Assembly: GCA_030586765.1 (NCBI GenBank)
Contig: JAUQZZ010000005.1
Location: 1 to 30,321, forward strand
DNA length: 30,321 nucleotides
Source of the DNA: Candidatus Brocadiales bacterium
GTDB lineage: Bacteria; Planctomycetota; Brocadiia; Brocadiales; Bathyanammoxibiaceae
Direction of reading: 5' to 3'
Shown: one piece after another, positions 1-8,059 of the stretch
How positions within the stretch are numbered: position 1 is the first letter of the stretch
How the letters are laid out: each line of letters begins with the position of its first letter
Position numbers and translations under genes: made by a program
The notes under the pieces: generated by a model
Databases searched by the model: none
Told to the model about the DNA's origin: nothing
What the model saw: only the letters and a program-made list of their open reading frames with translations

Positions 1-77
1 GTGAAAGCTACAACAATAGGCCCACGATATAGCCCTCTTTCGAGTCTTATCTTCTTTCGTTTTGGATATAAAGGCAT
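1..77 (-). CDS. RAYT (REP-associated tyrosine transposase), N-terminal fragment
   Basis: Reading leftwards from an ATG at 77-75, the frame gives MPLYPKRKKIRLERGLYRGP followed by IVVAFT and runs off the left edge, so only about 25 residues are visible. A basic start followed by IRL..., a Y-x-G turn and a hydrophobic strand ending in FT resembles the N-terminus of Y1/IS200-like REP-associated transposases, which cleave single-stranded DNA at REP hairpins. An AGAGG ribosome-binding site lies about 9 bases upstream of the ATG. The frame stays open upstream to a TAG at 170-168, but no better start is seen there. Family recognition from so short a piece is weak alone; the REP doublet 70 bases upstream is what makes it convincing. 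The catalytic HUH motif and tyrosine would lie outside the window. Confidence 0.5.
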   Translation of the reverse strand, partial: MPLYPKRKKIRLERGLYRGPIVVAF

Positions 78-145
78 ATTAAAATTGCCTCTTTTTAAAT
101 CGTGGTAATAACGGCCTCTGCGTTTGCTTACTATTCTTTCAATTT

Positions 146-219
146 CAACGAAGTAAAACTTCGTTGTCTACCTATGGGCTTCAAATATTTCTGGTAGACA
201 ACGACCTTTATGGTCGTTG
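146..219. repeat. Inverted REP doublet (REPIN-like palindrome)
   Basis: Two 27-base arms face each other: 146-172 and 193-219. Read from the centre outward, each arm is GGTAGACAACGA, then a small hairpin, ending in TCGTTG. Each arm folds by itself (CAACGAAG/CTTCGTTG at 146-166 and CAACGACC/GGTCGTTG at 199-219, both with 5-base loops), and the arms also pair with each other across a 20-base spacer. The two hairpins differ by compensating changes (AG/CT in one, CC/GG in the other), so structure is kept. A GTAG tetranucleotide at the foot of each hairpin is the hallmark of REP sequences recognised by RAYT transposases. The element sits in the upstream region of the adjacent RAYT fragment. Confidence 0.8.
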
Positions 220-329
220 ACTCTTATCTCCATTGTCTGCCACTTATGCAAACCTAGAGACCCATGCACCCATCCACAACAAGGCTTGCAGACACAGGTC
301 TTCTTGGTGAACCTAGGGCATGATTTGCC

Positions 330-884
330 CTACAACCCCAGTTCCCGGCTTATCCCCTGCATGGCCTTGAGGCTTAGCTCTACGAACCTTTCCAGAGAAA
401 GACCCATCTTCTCACACTCAAGGATGGCCTCCCTGTTCACATTCCTGGCAAAGGCCTTCTCCTTCATCCTCCTGAGTATGCTCTGGGGTTTTAGGCTGGA
501 AAGCTTTTTATCGGGTAGTACCAAGGCCGCTGCCACTATAAGCCCTGTTAGGGCCTCTGCTGCAGAGAGGGCATAATCCATATCTCCTGTGCGGGTAAGC
601 CCCAGGGCCTCGGCATTATGTGCCTTAATCGCCTGGATTATCTCCTCTGTAAGCCCCTTCTCTGAGAGGATTTCAGCTGTCCGTAGGGTATGCCTGTGGG
701 GCTCATCCTTGGTGGCCTCAAAGTCAAGGTCATGGAGGAGTCCTGCTATGCCCCAACTTTCTACGTCCCTGCCAAGCTCCTTGGCAAGGGCTCGCATTAT
801 CGCCTCTGTGGCCAGACAGTGCTTGACAAGATTCTCCTGCTTAAGACTGGCTACCAGTAGGCTCCATGCCTCCTGTCTGTTCAT
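330..884 (-). CDS. HD-domain (HDIG-type) phosphohydrolase-like protein
   Basis: A 184-residue soluble protein of the HD metal-dependent hydrolase superfamily. Visible metal-ligand candidates are H22 (VKHCLATEA), the H51-D52 pair (LLHDLDFEA), H63/H65 (PHRHTLRTA) and H89 (IKAHNAE), the usual order for small HDIG proteins. The substrate cannot be read from sequence; relatives act on nucleotides or phosphate esters and are often annotated simply as HD-domain protein. The start is firm: ATG at 884-882 preceded by AAAGGAGGGG at ideal spacing. It is transcribed divergently from the rhomboid gene from its own promoter (909-936). The plus-strand frame over this gene is a shadow. Confidence 0.85.
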   Translation of the reverse strand: MNRQEAWSLLVASLKQENLVKHCLATEAIMRALAKELGRDVESWGIAGLLHDLDFEATKDEPHRHTLRTAEILSEKGLTEEIIQAIKAHNAEALGLTRTGDMDYALSAAEALTGLIVAAALVLPDKKLSSLKPQSILRRMKEKAFARNVNREAILECEKMGLSLERFVELSLKAMQGISRELGL

Positions 885-908
885 GTCCCCTCCTTTAGAG
901 TTAAAGAC

Positions 909-936
909 ATTATAACCAAGCTCCCTTGGGCTTCAA
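909..936 (-). promoter_or_regulatory. Sigma-70-type promoter of the HD gene, with inverted repeat in the spacer
   Basis: On the minus strand TTGAAG (936-931) is followed after 16 bases by a perfect TATAAT (914-909), 25 bases upstream of the HD start codon. The spacer contains a 5-bp inverted repeat, CCAAG/CTTGG at 916-929 (plus strand), which could be an operator; that role is inference. Confidence 0.6.
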
Positions 937-949
937 AGCTTCCTTTATC

Positions 950-977
950 TTGACTTTTCAGCCGAAAATAGTATAGT
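950..977 (+). promoter_or_regulatory. Sigma-70-type promoter of the rhomboid-dapB operon
   Basis: TTGACT at 950-955 and TATAGT at 972-977, separated by 16 bases, predict a transcript start near 984 and a leader of about 40 bases before the rhomboid ATG. It is back-to-back with the HD promoter. Confidence 0.65.
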
Positions 978-1022
978 GATAATAATTTGTAAGTGTGGTC
1001 TCGTGAGAGAAAGCGTTAAGAC

Positions 1023-1883
1023 ATGAGCCAGTGGTATACACCAGAGTTTGGAATGTCCTTCGGGAGCAGGTGGACCAGGGCAATAAAGGTCCTAATCTCC
1101 GTTAATGTTAGTGTCTTTATCCTTCAGCTCCTGTTCTACACTATAAGCTCCCGTTGGGGCGGGGTTGAGTTTGTGGAGGGAAGAGGTCTTGGATACCCTG
1201 ACCCCTTTACCAAGCTCTTCTGGTTCTATCCCCCCGATGCCTTTGGAAGGCTGTGGTTATGGCAGTTCTTCAGCTACACCTCTCTACACAGCATCTACGA
1301 CCCCTGGCACCTAATCATAAATATGTTCGCCCTGTGGATGTTTGGTGCTGATGTAGAAAGGACCATGGGCACAAGAAAGTTTCTTACCTTATACTTCTCC
1401 GCAGGATTCTTCGCAGCCTTACTAAGCTCCCTTCTCAGCCATGATAGTGCCCTGGTGGGGGCCTCAGGTGCCGTCTTTGCCGTAGAGGTGGCCTTCGCCA
1501 TGTTCTTCCCTGAGGCCACTATAATACTCTTTATCTTCCCTATAAAGGCCAAACACCTGGTAATGATCTTCGCAGGAATAACGGCCCTAAACTGCTTACT
1601 GCCCACAGGGGGAAACGTGGCCTATTACGCCCATATAGGGGGGCTTCTTTACGGCTTCCTCTTTGTGAGGTACGAACCCATGCTCTGGGAAATCGTCTCC
1701 CTCTGGCAGGCTAGACAGAGGGAAAAGAAAATAAAAGAAAGTGAAGATATACGCCGAAAGGTGGATATGCTTCTTGAAAAGGTAAACCGTGTAGGGATGG
1801 AAAATCTCACAAAGAAGGAACTAGAGTTTCTACAAAATGCCAGTAAAAAGTATAAAAAGTGGAAGGCGGAAAAGCGGGTATGA
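1023..1883 (+). CDS. Rhomboid-family intramembrane serine protease
   Basis: A 286-residue multi-pass membrane protein. The catalytic serine motif GASGA has Ser148, and the partner histidine is His204 in YYAHIGGLLYG, a TM helix with the usual xxHxxG pattern. HLIINMFALW (His96, Asn100) is the conserved TM2 motif that forms the oxyanion site. About six hydrophobic segments span residues 20-215, and the basic tail from about 225 is cytoplasmic-looking and probably helical. Rhomboids cut transmembrane substrates inside the membrane; the substrate is unknown. The start follows a weak GAGAGAAAG site. The stop overlaps the dapB start (ATGA), so the two are translationally coupled, although no functional link to lysine synthesis is obvious. 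Confidence 0.9.
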   Translation: MSQWYTPEFGMSFGSRWTRAIKVLISVNVSVFILQLLFYTISSRWGGVEFVEGRGLGYPDPFTKLFWFYPPDAFGRLWLWQFFSYTSLHSIYDPWHLIINMFALWMFGADVERTMGTRKFLTLYFSAGFFAALLSSLLSHDSALVGASGAVFAVEVAFAMFFPEATIILFIFPIKAKHLVMIFAGITALNCLLPTGGNVAYYAHIGGLLYGFLFVRYEPMLWEIVSLWQARQREKKIKESEDIRRKVDMLLEKVNRVGMENLTKKELEFLQNASKKYKKWKAEKRV

Positions 1884-2671
1884 TCAGGGTGGCTGTCAAT
1901 GGGGCCTGTGGCAGAATGGGTTCTAGGATTGTAGCACAGGTACGCCAGGACAAGGAATTAGAGCTGGTAGCTGCCCTGGAAAGAGAAGGCCACCCCCTTA
2001 TAGGGAAGGACATAGGGGCCTCTGCGGGAGAAGGGCCCTGCGGGATTAAGATAACGCCTAGTTTTAACGGAAAGGCCGACGTCCTAATAGACTTTTCCGA
2101 GCCTGCTTCCAGCGTGGCAAAGGCCTCCTTCTGCGCTTCCCAGGGCATAGCCTTAGTAATTGGAACCACAGGCCATAACCCTGAACAACTCTCTAGTATA
2201 AGGGAAGCCACACGGCATATACCGTGTCTTATGACCCCTAATATGAGCCTGGGGGTAAATCTCCTCTTTCAGATGGCAGCCCAGGTAGCCAAGGCCTTAG
2301 GAGAGGATTATGATATCGAGATACTAGAGGTCCATCATCGCTTCAAGAAGGATGCACCCAGCGGCACGGCCATCAAGATAGCTCAAGAAATCTGCAAGGC
2401 CACCAATAGGAAGATGGAAGAAGTAGCCATCTATGGCCGTCACGGCCTGACCAATCAGCGACCCAGCAAGCAGATAGCCATCCACGCCCTCCGTGTAGGG
2501 GACACCGTAGGGGACCACCGAGTAATCTTCGGAAACCTGGGAGAAACCCTAGAGCTTGTCCACAGTGCCCATAGCCGTGACACCTTCGCCCTGGGCGCCG
2601 TCAAGGCAGCAAAATTTATCGTGGGCAAGCCACCAGGGCTTTATGACATAAAGGATGTAGTAAGGTTATAG
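1880..2671 (+). CDS. dapB: 4-hydroxy-tetrahydrodipicolinate reductase
   Basis: DapB reduces 4-hydroxy-tetrahydrodipicolinate with NAD(P)H in the diaminopimelate/lysine pathway, in the cytoplasm. The N-terminal dinucleotide-binding loop is NGACGRMG (residues 7-14), GTTGHN follows in the Rossmann domain, and the signature EVHHRFKKDAPSGTA lies at 150-164, with His152 and Lys156 matching the catalytic His and Lys of the E. coli enzyme. The 263-residue length is typical. I place the start at 1880 because it overlaps the rhomboid stop as ATGA and gives MIRVAVNG; an ATG at 1859 would add seven residues with no family support. Other dap genes are not in the window. Confidence 0.95.
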   Translation: MIRVAVNGACGRMGSRIVAQVRQDKELELVAALEREGHPLIGKDIGASAGEGPCGIKITPSFNGKADVLIDFSEPASSVAKASFCASQGIALVIGTTGHNPEQLSSIREATRHIPCLMTPNMSLGVNLLFQMAAQVAKALGEDYDIEILEVHHRFKKDAPSGTAIKIAQEICKATNRKMEEVAIYGRHGLTNQRPSKQIAIHALRVGDTVGDHRVIFGNLGETLELVHSAHSRDTFALGAVKAAKFIVGKPPGLYDIKDVVRL

Positions 2672-2695
2672 CAGACCTTCCAACCTCTAGGACGC

Positions 2696-2723
2696 TTGAA
2701 AAAGTATCTATTTTTGCTATAAT
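2696..2723 (+). promoter_or_regulatory. Sigma-70-type promoter of dnaK
   Basis: TTGAAA at 2696-2701 and a perfect TATAAT at 2718-2723 are separated by 16 bases. The leader before the dnaK ATG would be about 80 bases and ends in an AGGAGAGGG ribosome-binding site. The -35 reads CTTGAA with the preceding C, which also fits a heat-shock sigma -35, but the -10 is not of the heat-shock type, and no CIRCE operator is present. Confidence 0.65.
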
Positions 2724-2812
2724 CCTAGATTAGATGGCCTCGAAGACTTATTTAAGAGGTTTTTATATCACAAGTTATGTACATTATATAGCCTTAAGAG
2801 GAGAGGGTTGTA

Positions 2813-4732
2813 ATGGCTGAAAGGGAAAAGATAATCGGTATAGACCTGGGCACTACCAACTCCGTAGTAGCTATCATGGAGGGGGATCAGCCTACGGTAA
2901 TCATCAATTCCCAGGGCAGCAGACTCACCCCTTCCTGTGTAGCCTTCACTGATAAAGGCGAGCGTCTCGTGGGCTCCCTGGCCAAAAGGCAGGCTATTAT
3001 AAACCCAAGAAATACAGTGTACTCCATAAAGCGTTTCATGGGTAGGAGACACAGCGAGGTAGCGCAAGAGGAAAAACTCGTACCTTTCAAGATAGTAGGT
3101 GAGCCAGAGGAACCTGTACAGGTGGAGATAAAGGGTAAACAATATACACCCCCAGAGATCTCTGCCATGGTCTTACAGGACTTAAAGAAAACCGCTGAGG
3201 ATTATTTAGGTTACCCTGTAAAGAAGGCGGTGATTACTGTACCCGCTTATTTCAATGACGCCCAAAGACAGGCAACTAAGGACGCTGGAACTATTGCAGG
3301 TCTGGATGTAGTAAGGATAATAAATGAGCCTACTGCCTCCTGCCTGGCCTACGGTCTAGATAAAAAGAAGGCGGGTAAGATAGCGGTCTTCGACCTGGGA
3401 GGTGGCACCTTTGACATATCTATCCTGGAGGTGGGAGATGGGGTCTTCCAGGTACTCTCCGTTAATGGAGATACACACCTGGGAGGGGATGACTTTGATA
3501 AGGTACTTGTAGATTACATAGCAGAGGAGTTCAAGAAGGAACAGGGTATAGACCCAAGGCTAGACCCCATGGCCCATCAGCGCCTTAAAGAGGCAGCAGA
3601 AAAGGCGAAATGTGAGCTCTCCAGCTCTATGAGCGCTGATATTAACCTCCCCTTCATCACCGCTGATGCAACTGGCCCAAAGCACTTAACTATGAGTATC
3701 ACCAGGGCAAAATTTGAACAGCTGGTGGAGCACCTGGTTCAAAGATGCGTAAGGCCTTGCCAGCAGGCCCTGACCGATGCTAAACTCAACCCCAAAGACA
3801 TAGACGAGGTGGTTCTGGTAGGTGGCCAGACCAGGACGCCCAGAGTCCAGCAGGTGGTCAAAGAACTCTTTAACCGGGAGCCCTGCAAGGGCGTAAACCC
3901 CGATGAGGTGGTGGCCGCTGGTGCTGCTATACAGGCTGCCGTCCTCACTGGTGAGGTGCGGGACATCCTCCTCCTGGACGTCACTCCCCTATCCCTGGGC
4001 ATAGAGACCCTGGGAGGCGTTATGACCGTACTCATCCAAAGAAATACCACCATCCCTACCAGCAAGAAAGAGATATTTTCCACCGCTGCTGATAACCAAA
4101 CGGCCGTAGATATCCACGTCCTCCAGGGAGAGCGTCCCATGGCCAGGGACAACCGCACCCTGGGCCGTTTCCAGTTGGCAGGGATGCCCCCAGCCCCCAG
4201 AGGCGTACCCCAGATTGAGGTCTCCTTTGACATAGACGCCAACGGCATCCTTAACGTAAACGCCAAAGACCTTGGCATTGGTAAGGAACAGTCCATCATA
4301 ATAAAATCCTCTTCAGGCCTTACCGAGGAAGAAGTAAAGAAGATGCAGAAGGAGGCAGAAAAGTTCTCAGAGGAGGATAAGAAGAAAAGGGAACTGGCTG
4401 AGGCAAAGAATCAGGCCGACAATATGATATACACCACTGAAAAGACCCTGAAGGAGCACGGGGATAAGATTAGCCAGAGCGATAGGGATGCCGTTACCAG
4501 GGCCCTGGATAGACTAAAATCCTTAAAGGACAGTAATGACGCTGGGGAGATAAAGAAGGCCATCGATGAATTAACAGAGGCCTCCCATAAAATTGCCCAG
4601 GCAATGTACGAATCCGCTGCCAAGGCAAGAGGAGGAGGCGGTGGCGGCAGTAGCGCCTCTGGTGGTGCTAAGGAAAAGGGCAAGGGAAAGGGTGAAGAGG
4701 TTATTGACGCCGATTACGAGGTTAAGGACTAG
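2813..4732 (+). CDS. dnaK: Hsp70 chaperone DnaK
   Basis: A full-length 639-residue Hsp70. The N-terminal ATPase has the phosphate-binding loop GIDLGTTNSVVA (about 9-20), the second loop DLGGGTFD (about 194-201) and the adenosine motif VGGQTRTP. The substrate-binding domain begins near LLLDVTPLSLGIETLGG, followed by a charged helical lid from about residue 500. The C-terminus is a glycine-rich run, then a Lys/Gly stretch, and the conserved acidic tail EEVIDADYEVKD. It folds and protects client proteins with DnaJ and GrpE, neither of which is nearby. It has its own promoter and ends at an intrinsic terminator before clpB, its partner disaggregase. Confidence 0.98.
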   Translation: MAEREKIIGIDLGTTNSVVAIMEGDQPTVIINSQGSRLTPSCVAFTDKGERLVGSLAKRQAIINPRNTVYSIKRFMGRRHSEVAQEEKLVPFKIVGEPEEPVQVEIKGKQYTPPEISAMVLQDLKKTAEDYLGYPVKKAVITVPAYFNDAQRQATKDAGTIAGLDVVRIINEPTASCLAYGLDKKKAGKIAVFDLGGGTFDISILEVGDGVFQVLSVNGDTHLGGDDFDKVLVDYIAEEFKKEQGIDPRLDPMAHQRLKEAAEKAKCELSSSMSADINLPFITADATGPKHLTMSITRAKFEQLVEHLVQRCVRPCQQALTDAKLNPKDIDEVVLVGGQTRTPRVQQVVKELFNREPCKGVNPDEVVAAGAAIQAAVLTGEVRDILLLDVTPLSLGIETLGGVMTVLIQRNTTIPTSKKEIFSTAADNQTAVDIHVLQGERPMARDNRTLGRFQLAGMPPAPRGVPQIEVSFDIDANGILNVNAKDLGIGKEQSIIIKSSSGLTEEEVKKMQKEAEKFSEEDKKKRELAEAKNQADNMIYTTEKTLKEHGDKISQSDRDAVTRALDRLKSLKDSNDAGEIKKAIDELTEASHKIAQAMYESAAKARGGGGGGSSASGGAKEKGKGKGEEVIDADYEVKD

Positions 4733-4755
4733 GTCTTCACACAGCCAAAGGTGAT

Positions 4756-4783
4756 AAAAAGTCGGGTACTCCCCGACTTTTTT
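4756..4783 (+). terminator. Intrinsic terminator after dnaK
   Basis: GTCGGG (4761-4766) pairs with CCCGAC (4772-4777) around loop TACTC. The flanking A run (4756-4760) pairs with the following T run (4778-4783). This is a textbook Rho-independent terminator 24 bases after the dnaK stop. Confidence 0.85.
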
Positions 4784-4791
4784 ATTCGGGG
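4771..4791 (+). promoter_or_regulatory. Alternative hairpin competing with the dnaK terminator, upstream of clpB
   Basis: CCCCGA (4771-4776), the 3' half of the terminator stem, can instead pair with TCGGGG (4786-4791), which lies just ahead of the clpB start at 4798. The two hairpins are mutually exclusive, the layout of an attenuator. The downstream GGGG may also act as part of the clpB ribosome-binding region. The pairing is visible; the regulatory role is inference. Confidence 0.35.
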
Positions 4792-4797
4792 CAGGAA

Positions 4798-7416
4798 ATG
4801 AGGTTTGACAAATTCACCATTAAGGCCCAGGAGGCCCTCCAAGAGGCCCAACAACTAGCACAGTCTAGCGGCCAGCAGCAAGTAGAGTCCGTACATCTAC
4901 TGGCCGCCCTGCTCAAACAGGAACAGGGCATAGCAGGCCCTATCCTCGAGAAGCTGGAGGTCAGTAGGGAATCTGCCTATTCTAGGTGTCTGTCGGCCAT
5001 AGAAAAGCTACCCCAGGTAAGCGGCCCGGCGGCCTTCGGACAGGTCTACATAAGCCCTGAGCTCAGCGACATCCTTAACAGGGCATGGGAGGAGGCCGTA
5101 AGATTAAAGGATGAATACCTGAGTACTGAACACCTCCTCCTGGCCATGGTGGATAAAGAGAACAGCCCTGCTGGCAGCATCCTTAGAGACCTGGGGGTAG
5201 AAAAAGACCAGGTTCTACAGGCCCTTAGGACCGTTCGGGGCACCCAGAGGGTGACAGACCCTAATCCCGAGGACAAATACCAGGCCCTTGCCCGCTACAG
5301 CCGCGACCTAGTGGACCTGGCAAGGAAAGGCAGACTCGACCCTGTAATAGGCAGGGATGATGAGATAAGACGCGTCATTCAGGTACTTTCCAGAAGGACA
5401 AAAAATAACCCTGTACTCATCGGGGAGCCAGGCGTGGGTAAGACTGCTATAGTAGAAGGCCTGGCCCAGCGCATAGTCAGTGGTGATGTGCCGGAGGGGC
5501 TAAAGAACAAGAGGGTAATGGCATTGGACATGGGCGCCCTTATAGCAGGTACCAAATATCGAGGGGAATTTGAAGACCGTCTGAAGGCAGTCCTCAGGGA
5601 GATAAGCGCGGCTGAAGGGACTATAATACTCTTTATAGACGAGCTCCACACAGTAGTAGGTGCAGGGGCAGCAGAGGGGGCAGTGGATGCCTCTAACTTA
5701 CTAAAGCCAGCCCTTGCCCGAGGGGAGCTACGCTGCGTGGGGGCCACCACCCTAGACGAGTACCGCAAACATGTAGAAAAGGATGCCGCCCTGGAGAGGC
5801 GCTTCCAGCCCGTCTATGTGGGCCAGCCTAATGTAGAGGATACCATCGCTATCCTTAGGGGATTAAAAGAGCGCTATGAGGTCCATCACGGTGTAAGGAT
5901 AAAGGACTCTGCTATAGTGGCAGCTGCTAGCCTATCCCACCGCTACATCACCGATCGCTTCCTACCCGATAAGGCCATAGACCTTATTGACGAGGCAGCC
6001 TCAAAACTCAGGATAGAAATAGACAGTATGCCTACCGAGCTAGACGAGGTCCAGCGAAAGATTATGCAACTAGAGATAGAAAGGGAGGCCCTGAAGAAGG
6101 AAAAGGACCCCGCCTCTAAAGAGAAGATGGAGAAATTAGAACGTCAGATTGCCGAACTCCGGGAGGAGTTGGGGGTGCTTAAGACCCAGTGGGAGAACGA
6201 AAAGAGGGTTATTAAGGACATCCAGGATCTCAAGGCTAAGATAGACCAGGCCCACTCAGAGGAGCAAGCTGCTCAGAGGGAGGGTAACCTGGAGAAGGTG
6301 GCGGAGATACGCTACGGCAGGATTAGAGACTACGAAGAACAACTCAAAATGAAGCATACCCGGCTGACCGAGTTCCAGAAGGAGAAGTGCCTTCTGAAGG
6401 AGGAGGTGGACGCCGATGATGTGGCCGAGGTGGTATCCAAGTGGACAGGCGTACCTGTATCAAAACTCCTGGAGGGAGAAAGGCAGAAGCTCCTCAAGAT
6501 GGAAGACAGGCTAAAAGAGCGGGTAGTGGGTCAGGATAGGGCTGTAAGGGCTGTCTCTGATGCGGTGAGAAGGGCCAGGGCTGGTCTCCAAGACCCTAAC
6601 AGGCCAGTGGGTTCCTTTATATTCCTTGGCCCTACAGGGGTAGGAAAGACGGAGATTTGCAGGGCCCTGGCAGAGTTTCTCTTCGATGACGAAAACGCCA
6701 TGGTAAGAATAGATATGTCCGAGTTCATGGAACAGCATTCTGTGGCAAGGTTGATAGGTGCCCCACCGGGCTATGTGGGCTATGAAGAAGGCGGAAGGCT
6801 CACTGAGGCTGTGAGGAGGAGGCCCTATTCTGTAGTCCTCTTCGACGAGGTAGAGAAGGCCCATAGAGAGGTCTTCAATATCCTCCTTCAAGTACTAGAC
6901 GATGGCAGGCTCACAGATGGCCATGGCCGCACTGTGGACTTCAAGAATACCATTATAGTGATGACCTCTAATATTGGGACACAGTGGATTCACGAGCTGG
7001 GAGGCAAGGGCAGGGAGGAGGAACTTAAGGAACGCATAACAGAGGCCCTGAGAGGGGCCTTCAGGCCCGAGTTCCTAAACCGCATCGATGAGATAATTAT
7101 CTTTAACAGTCTTACCAAGGAAGAGATTAAGAAGATTGTGGATATACAACTCCGCTCCCTCAGGAAGAGACTGGTAGAACATAATCTTAAACTAACCATC
7201 GATGAAAAGGTAAAGGAGAAACTGGTGGAGGAGGGGTTTGACCCCATCTACGGGGCAAGGCCACTGAAGCGGACTATACAGCAGTTAATAGAAAATCCCC
7301 TGGCCCTGGAAATTCTTAAAGGGAGATTCCCAGAAGGTTCCGATATCCTCGCAAAAAGGGAAGGAGAAAAGATAGTCTTCAGGGTGAGAGAAGCTGTAGA
7401 GGCCGTGGCCTCTTAA
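4798..7416 (+). CDS. clpB: ClpB-type AAA+ protein disaggregase
   Basis: An 872-residue double AAA+ ATPase that extracts polypeptides from aggregates together with DnaK. The N-domain (1-145) begins with the characteristic MRFDKFTIKAQEAL. NBD1 carries Walker A GEPGVGKT (209-216) and Walker B LFIDELH. A long charged coiled-coil M domain (about 405-530) identifies ClpB rather than ClpA or ClpC. NBD2 has Walker A GPTGVGKT (611-618), the pore loop GYVGY and a C-terminal D2-small domain. The start is set by the family N-terminus, with AGGA very close to the ATG. No promoter is seen in the 65 bases after dnaK, so expression may depend on read-through of the terminator or on a promoter inside dnaK. 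Confidence 0.97.
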   Translation: MRFDKFTIKAQEALQEAQQLAQSSGQQQVESVHLLAALLKQEQGIAGPILEKLEVSRESAYSRCLSAIEKLPQVSGPAAFGQVYISPELSDILNRAWEEAVRLKDEYLSTEHLLLAMVDKENSPAGSILRDLGVEKDQVLQALRTVRGTQRVTDPNPEDKYQALARYSRDLVDLARKGRLDPVIGRDDEIRRVIQVLSRRTKNNPVLIGEPGVGKTAIVEGLAQRIVSGDVPEGLKNKRVMALDMGALIAGTKYRGEFEDRLKAVLREISAAEGTIILFIDELHTVVGAGAAEGAVDASNLLKPALARGELRCVGATTLDEYRKHVEKDAALERRFQPVYVGQPNVEDTIAILRGLKERYEVHHGVRIKDSAIVAAASLSHRYITDRFLPDKAIDLIDEAASKLRIEIDSMPTELDEVQRKIMQLEIEREALKKEKDPASKEKMEKLERQIAELREELGVLKTQWENEKRVIKDIQDLKAKIDQAHSEEQAAQREGNLEKVAEIRYGRIRDYEEQLKMKHTRLTEFQKEKCLLKEEVDADDVAEVVSKWTGVPVSKLLEGERQKLLKMEDRLKERVVGQDRAVRAVSDAVRRARAGLQDPNRPVGSFIFLGPTGVGKTEICRALAEFLFDDENAMVRIDMSEFMEQHSVARLIGAPPGYVGYEEGGRLTEAVRRRPYSVVLFDEVEKAHREVFNILLQVLDDGRLTDGHGRTVDFKNTIIVMTSNIGTQWIHELGGKGREEELKERITEALRGAFRPEFLNRIDEIIIFNSLTKEEIKKIVDIQLRSLRKRLVEHNLKLTIDEKVKEKLVEEGFDPIYGARPLKRTIQQLIENPLALEILKGRFPEGSDILAKREGEKIVFRVREAVEAVAS

Positions 7417-7526
7417 GATTAAGTCCTTGTTGCCATTCCTTATCACGACAAGTACTTTTCTTGCAATAAATCTGTAGGCAATAGAAATCTATCTATTAAA
7501 GCCGCATAAAATAAGGAGGGTGAAAG

Positions 7527-8018
7527 ATGCTCATCCGATGGTTGATTGCTATAATCCTTCTTTCTCTCCCTTTTCACCCCTGGCCAAGCCTCGCACAGCA
7601 GAAAGATGTGGCCGCCAGTAAAATAGACCTCCAGGGTCTTAAGAAAATCCTCACAGAGAATAAAGACAAGGTAGTACTGTTAAATTTCTTCTCCCCCTTC
7701 TGAGCCACCTGTGGGAAGGAGGTTCCTTTCCTGATACAACTCTACAATACTCACAAGAAAGAGGGTCTAGAAATTATTGGCATAAGTATGGGAGCTTCTC
7801 CCCAAATGGTAGGGCTTTTCGCCACACAGAAAGGGATAAACTACCCTGTCTTTACTGCCCAGGAAGATATCATCGAGGCCTACGGCGTCGATAGCGTACC
7901 CATCAATATCTTTCTCGGTAGAGACGGCAGTCGGAGAGAAACAGAAAAAGGCTACGATGAAGAGAAAAAGTACAAAATGGAAGAAGAGATAATTAAGCTG
8001 CTGGGAGAAAAGGACTGA
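7527..8018 (+). CDS. Exported TlpA/thioredoxin-like selenoprotein 1 (in-frame UGA at codon 59)
   Basis: A 163-residue protein if TGA at 7701-7703 is read as selenocysteine. The ATG follows AAGGAGGG at 6-base spacing. Residues 1-23 are a signal peptide ending SLA before QQ, so it is predicted periplasmic. The thioredoxin fold has the active site SPF-U-ATC-GKE: Sec59 replaces the first cysteine and Cys62 is kept. The cis-Pro motif SVPINIFLGRDG follows, as in TlpA/ResA proteins. UGA cannot simply be Trp here, since this gene itself ends in TGA and uses TGG for Trp. The two halves otherwise appear as separate frames. The WA before the active site in its paralogues is replaced by FS. The UGA is followed by a SECIS-like hairpin. 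Its role is probably thiol-disulfide or peroxide chemistry in the envelope; the partner is unknown. Confidence 0.85.
7714..7731 (+). promoter_or_regulatory. Bacterial SECIS-like hairpin, selenoprotein 1
   Basis: Numbering the U of UGA (7701) as 1, bases 14-20 (GGAAGGA) pair with 24-31 (UCCUUUCC). The pairs are 14-31, 15-30, 16-28, 17-27, 18-26, 19-25 and 20-24, with U29 bulged and the triloop GGU at 21-23. A short apical loop starting with G, about 18 bases after the UGA, fits the known rules for bacterial SECIS elements that bind SelB. Confidence 0.7.
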
Positions 8019-8059
8019 TAACCTGCGTGCCCCTAAACCCTCAAAACAGGAGACCCAAG

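Noticed and set aside
2672..2812. CIRCE or sigma-32 control of dnaK
   Set aside because: No CIRCE inverted repeat is present and the -10 is a plain TATAAT; only the -35 CTTGAA is compatible with heat-shock sigma.
3739..4299. Long minus-strand frame inside dnaK, and similar long frames opposite clpB, lepA, lepB and the BatD-like gene
   Set aside because: Shadow frames of well-identified genes, with Ser/Arg-rich, family-less translations.
8027..8059. GTG start of the second selenoprotein at 8027
   Set aside because: It would place a polar 11-residue extension before a good signal peptide; the ATG at 8060 has AGGAG at 7 bases.
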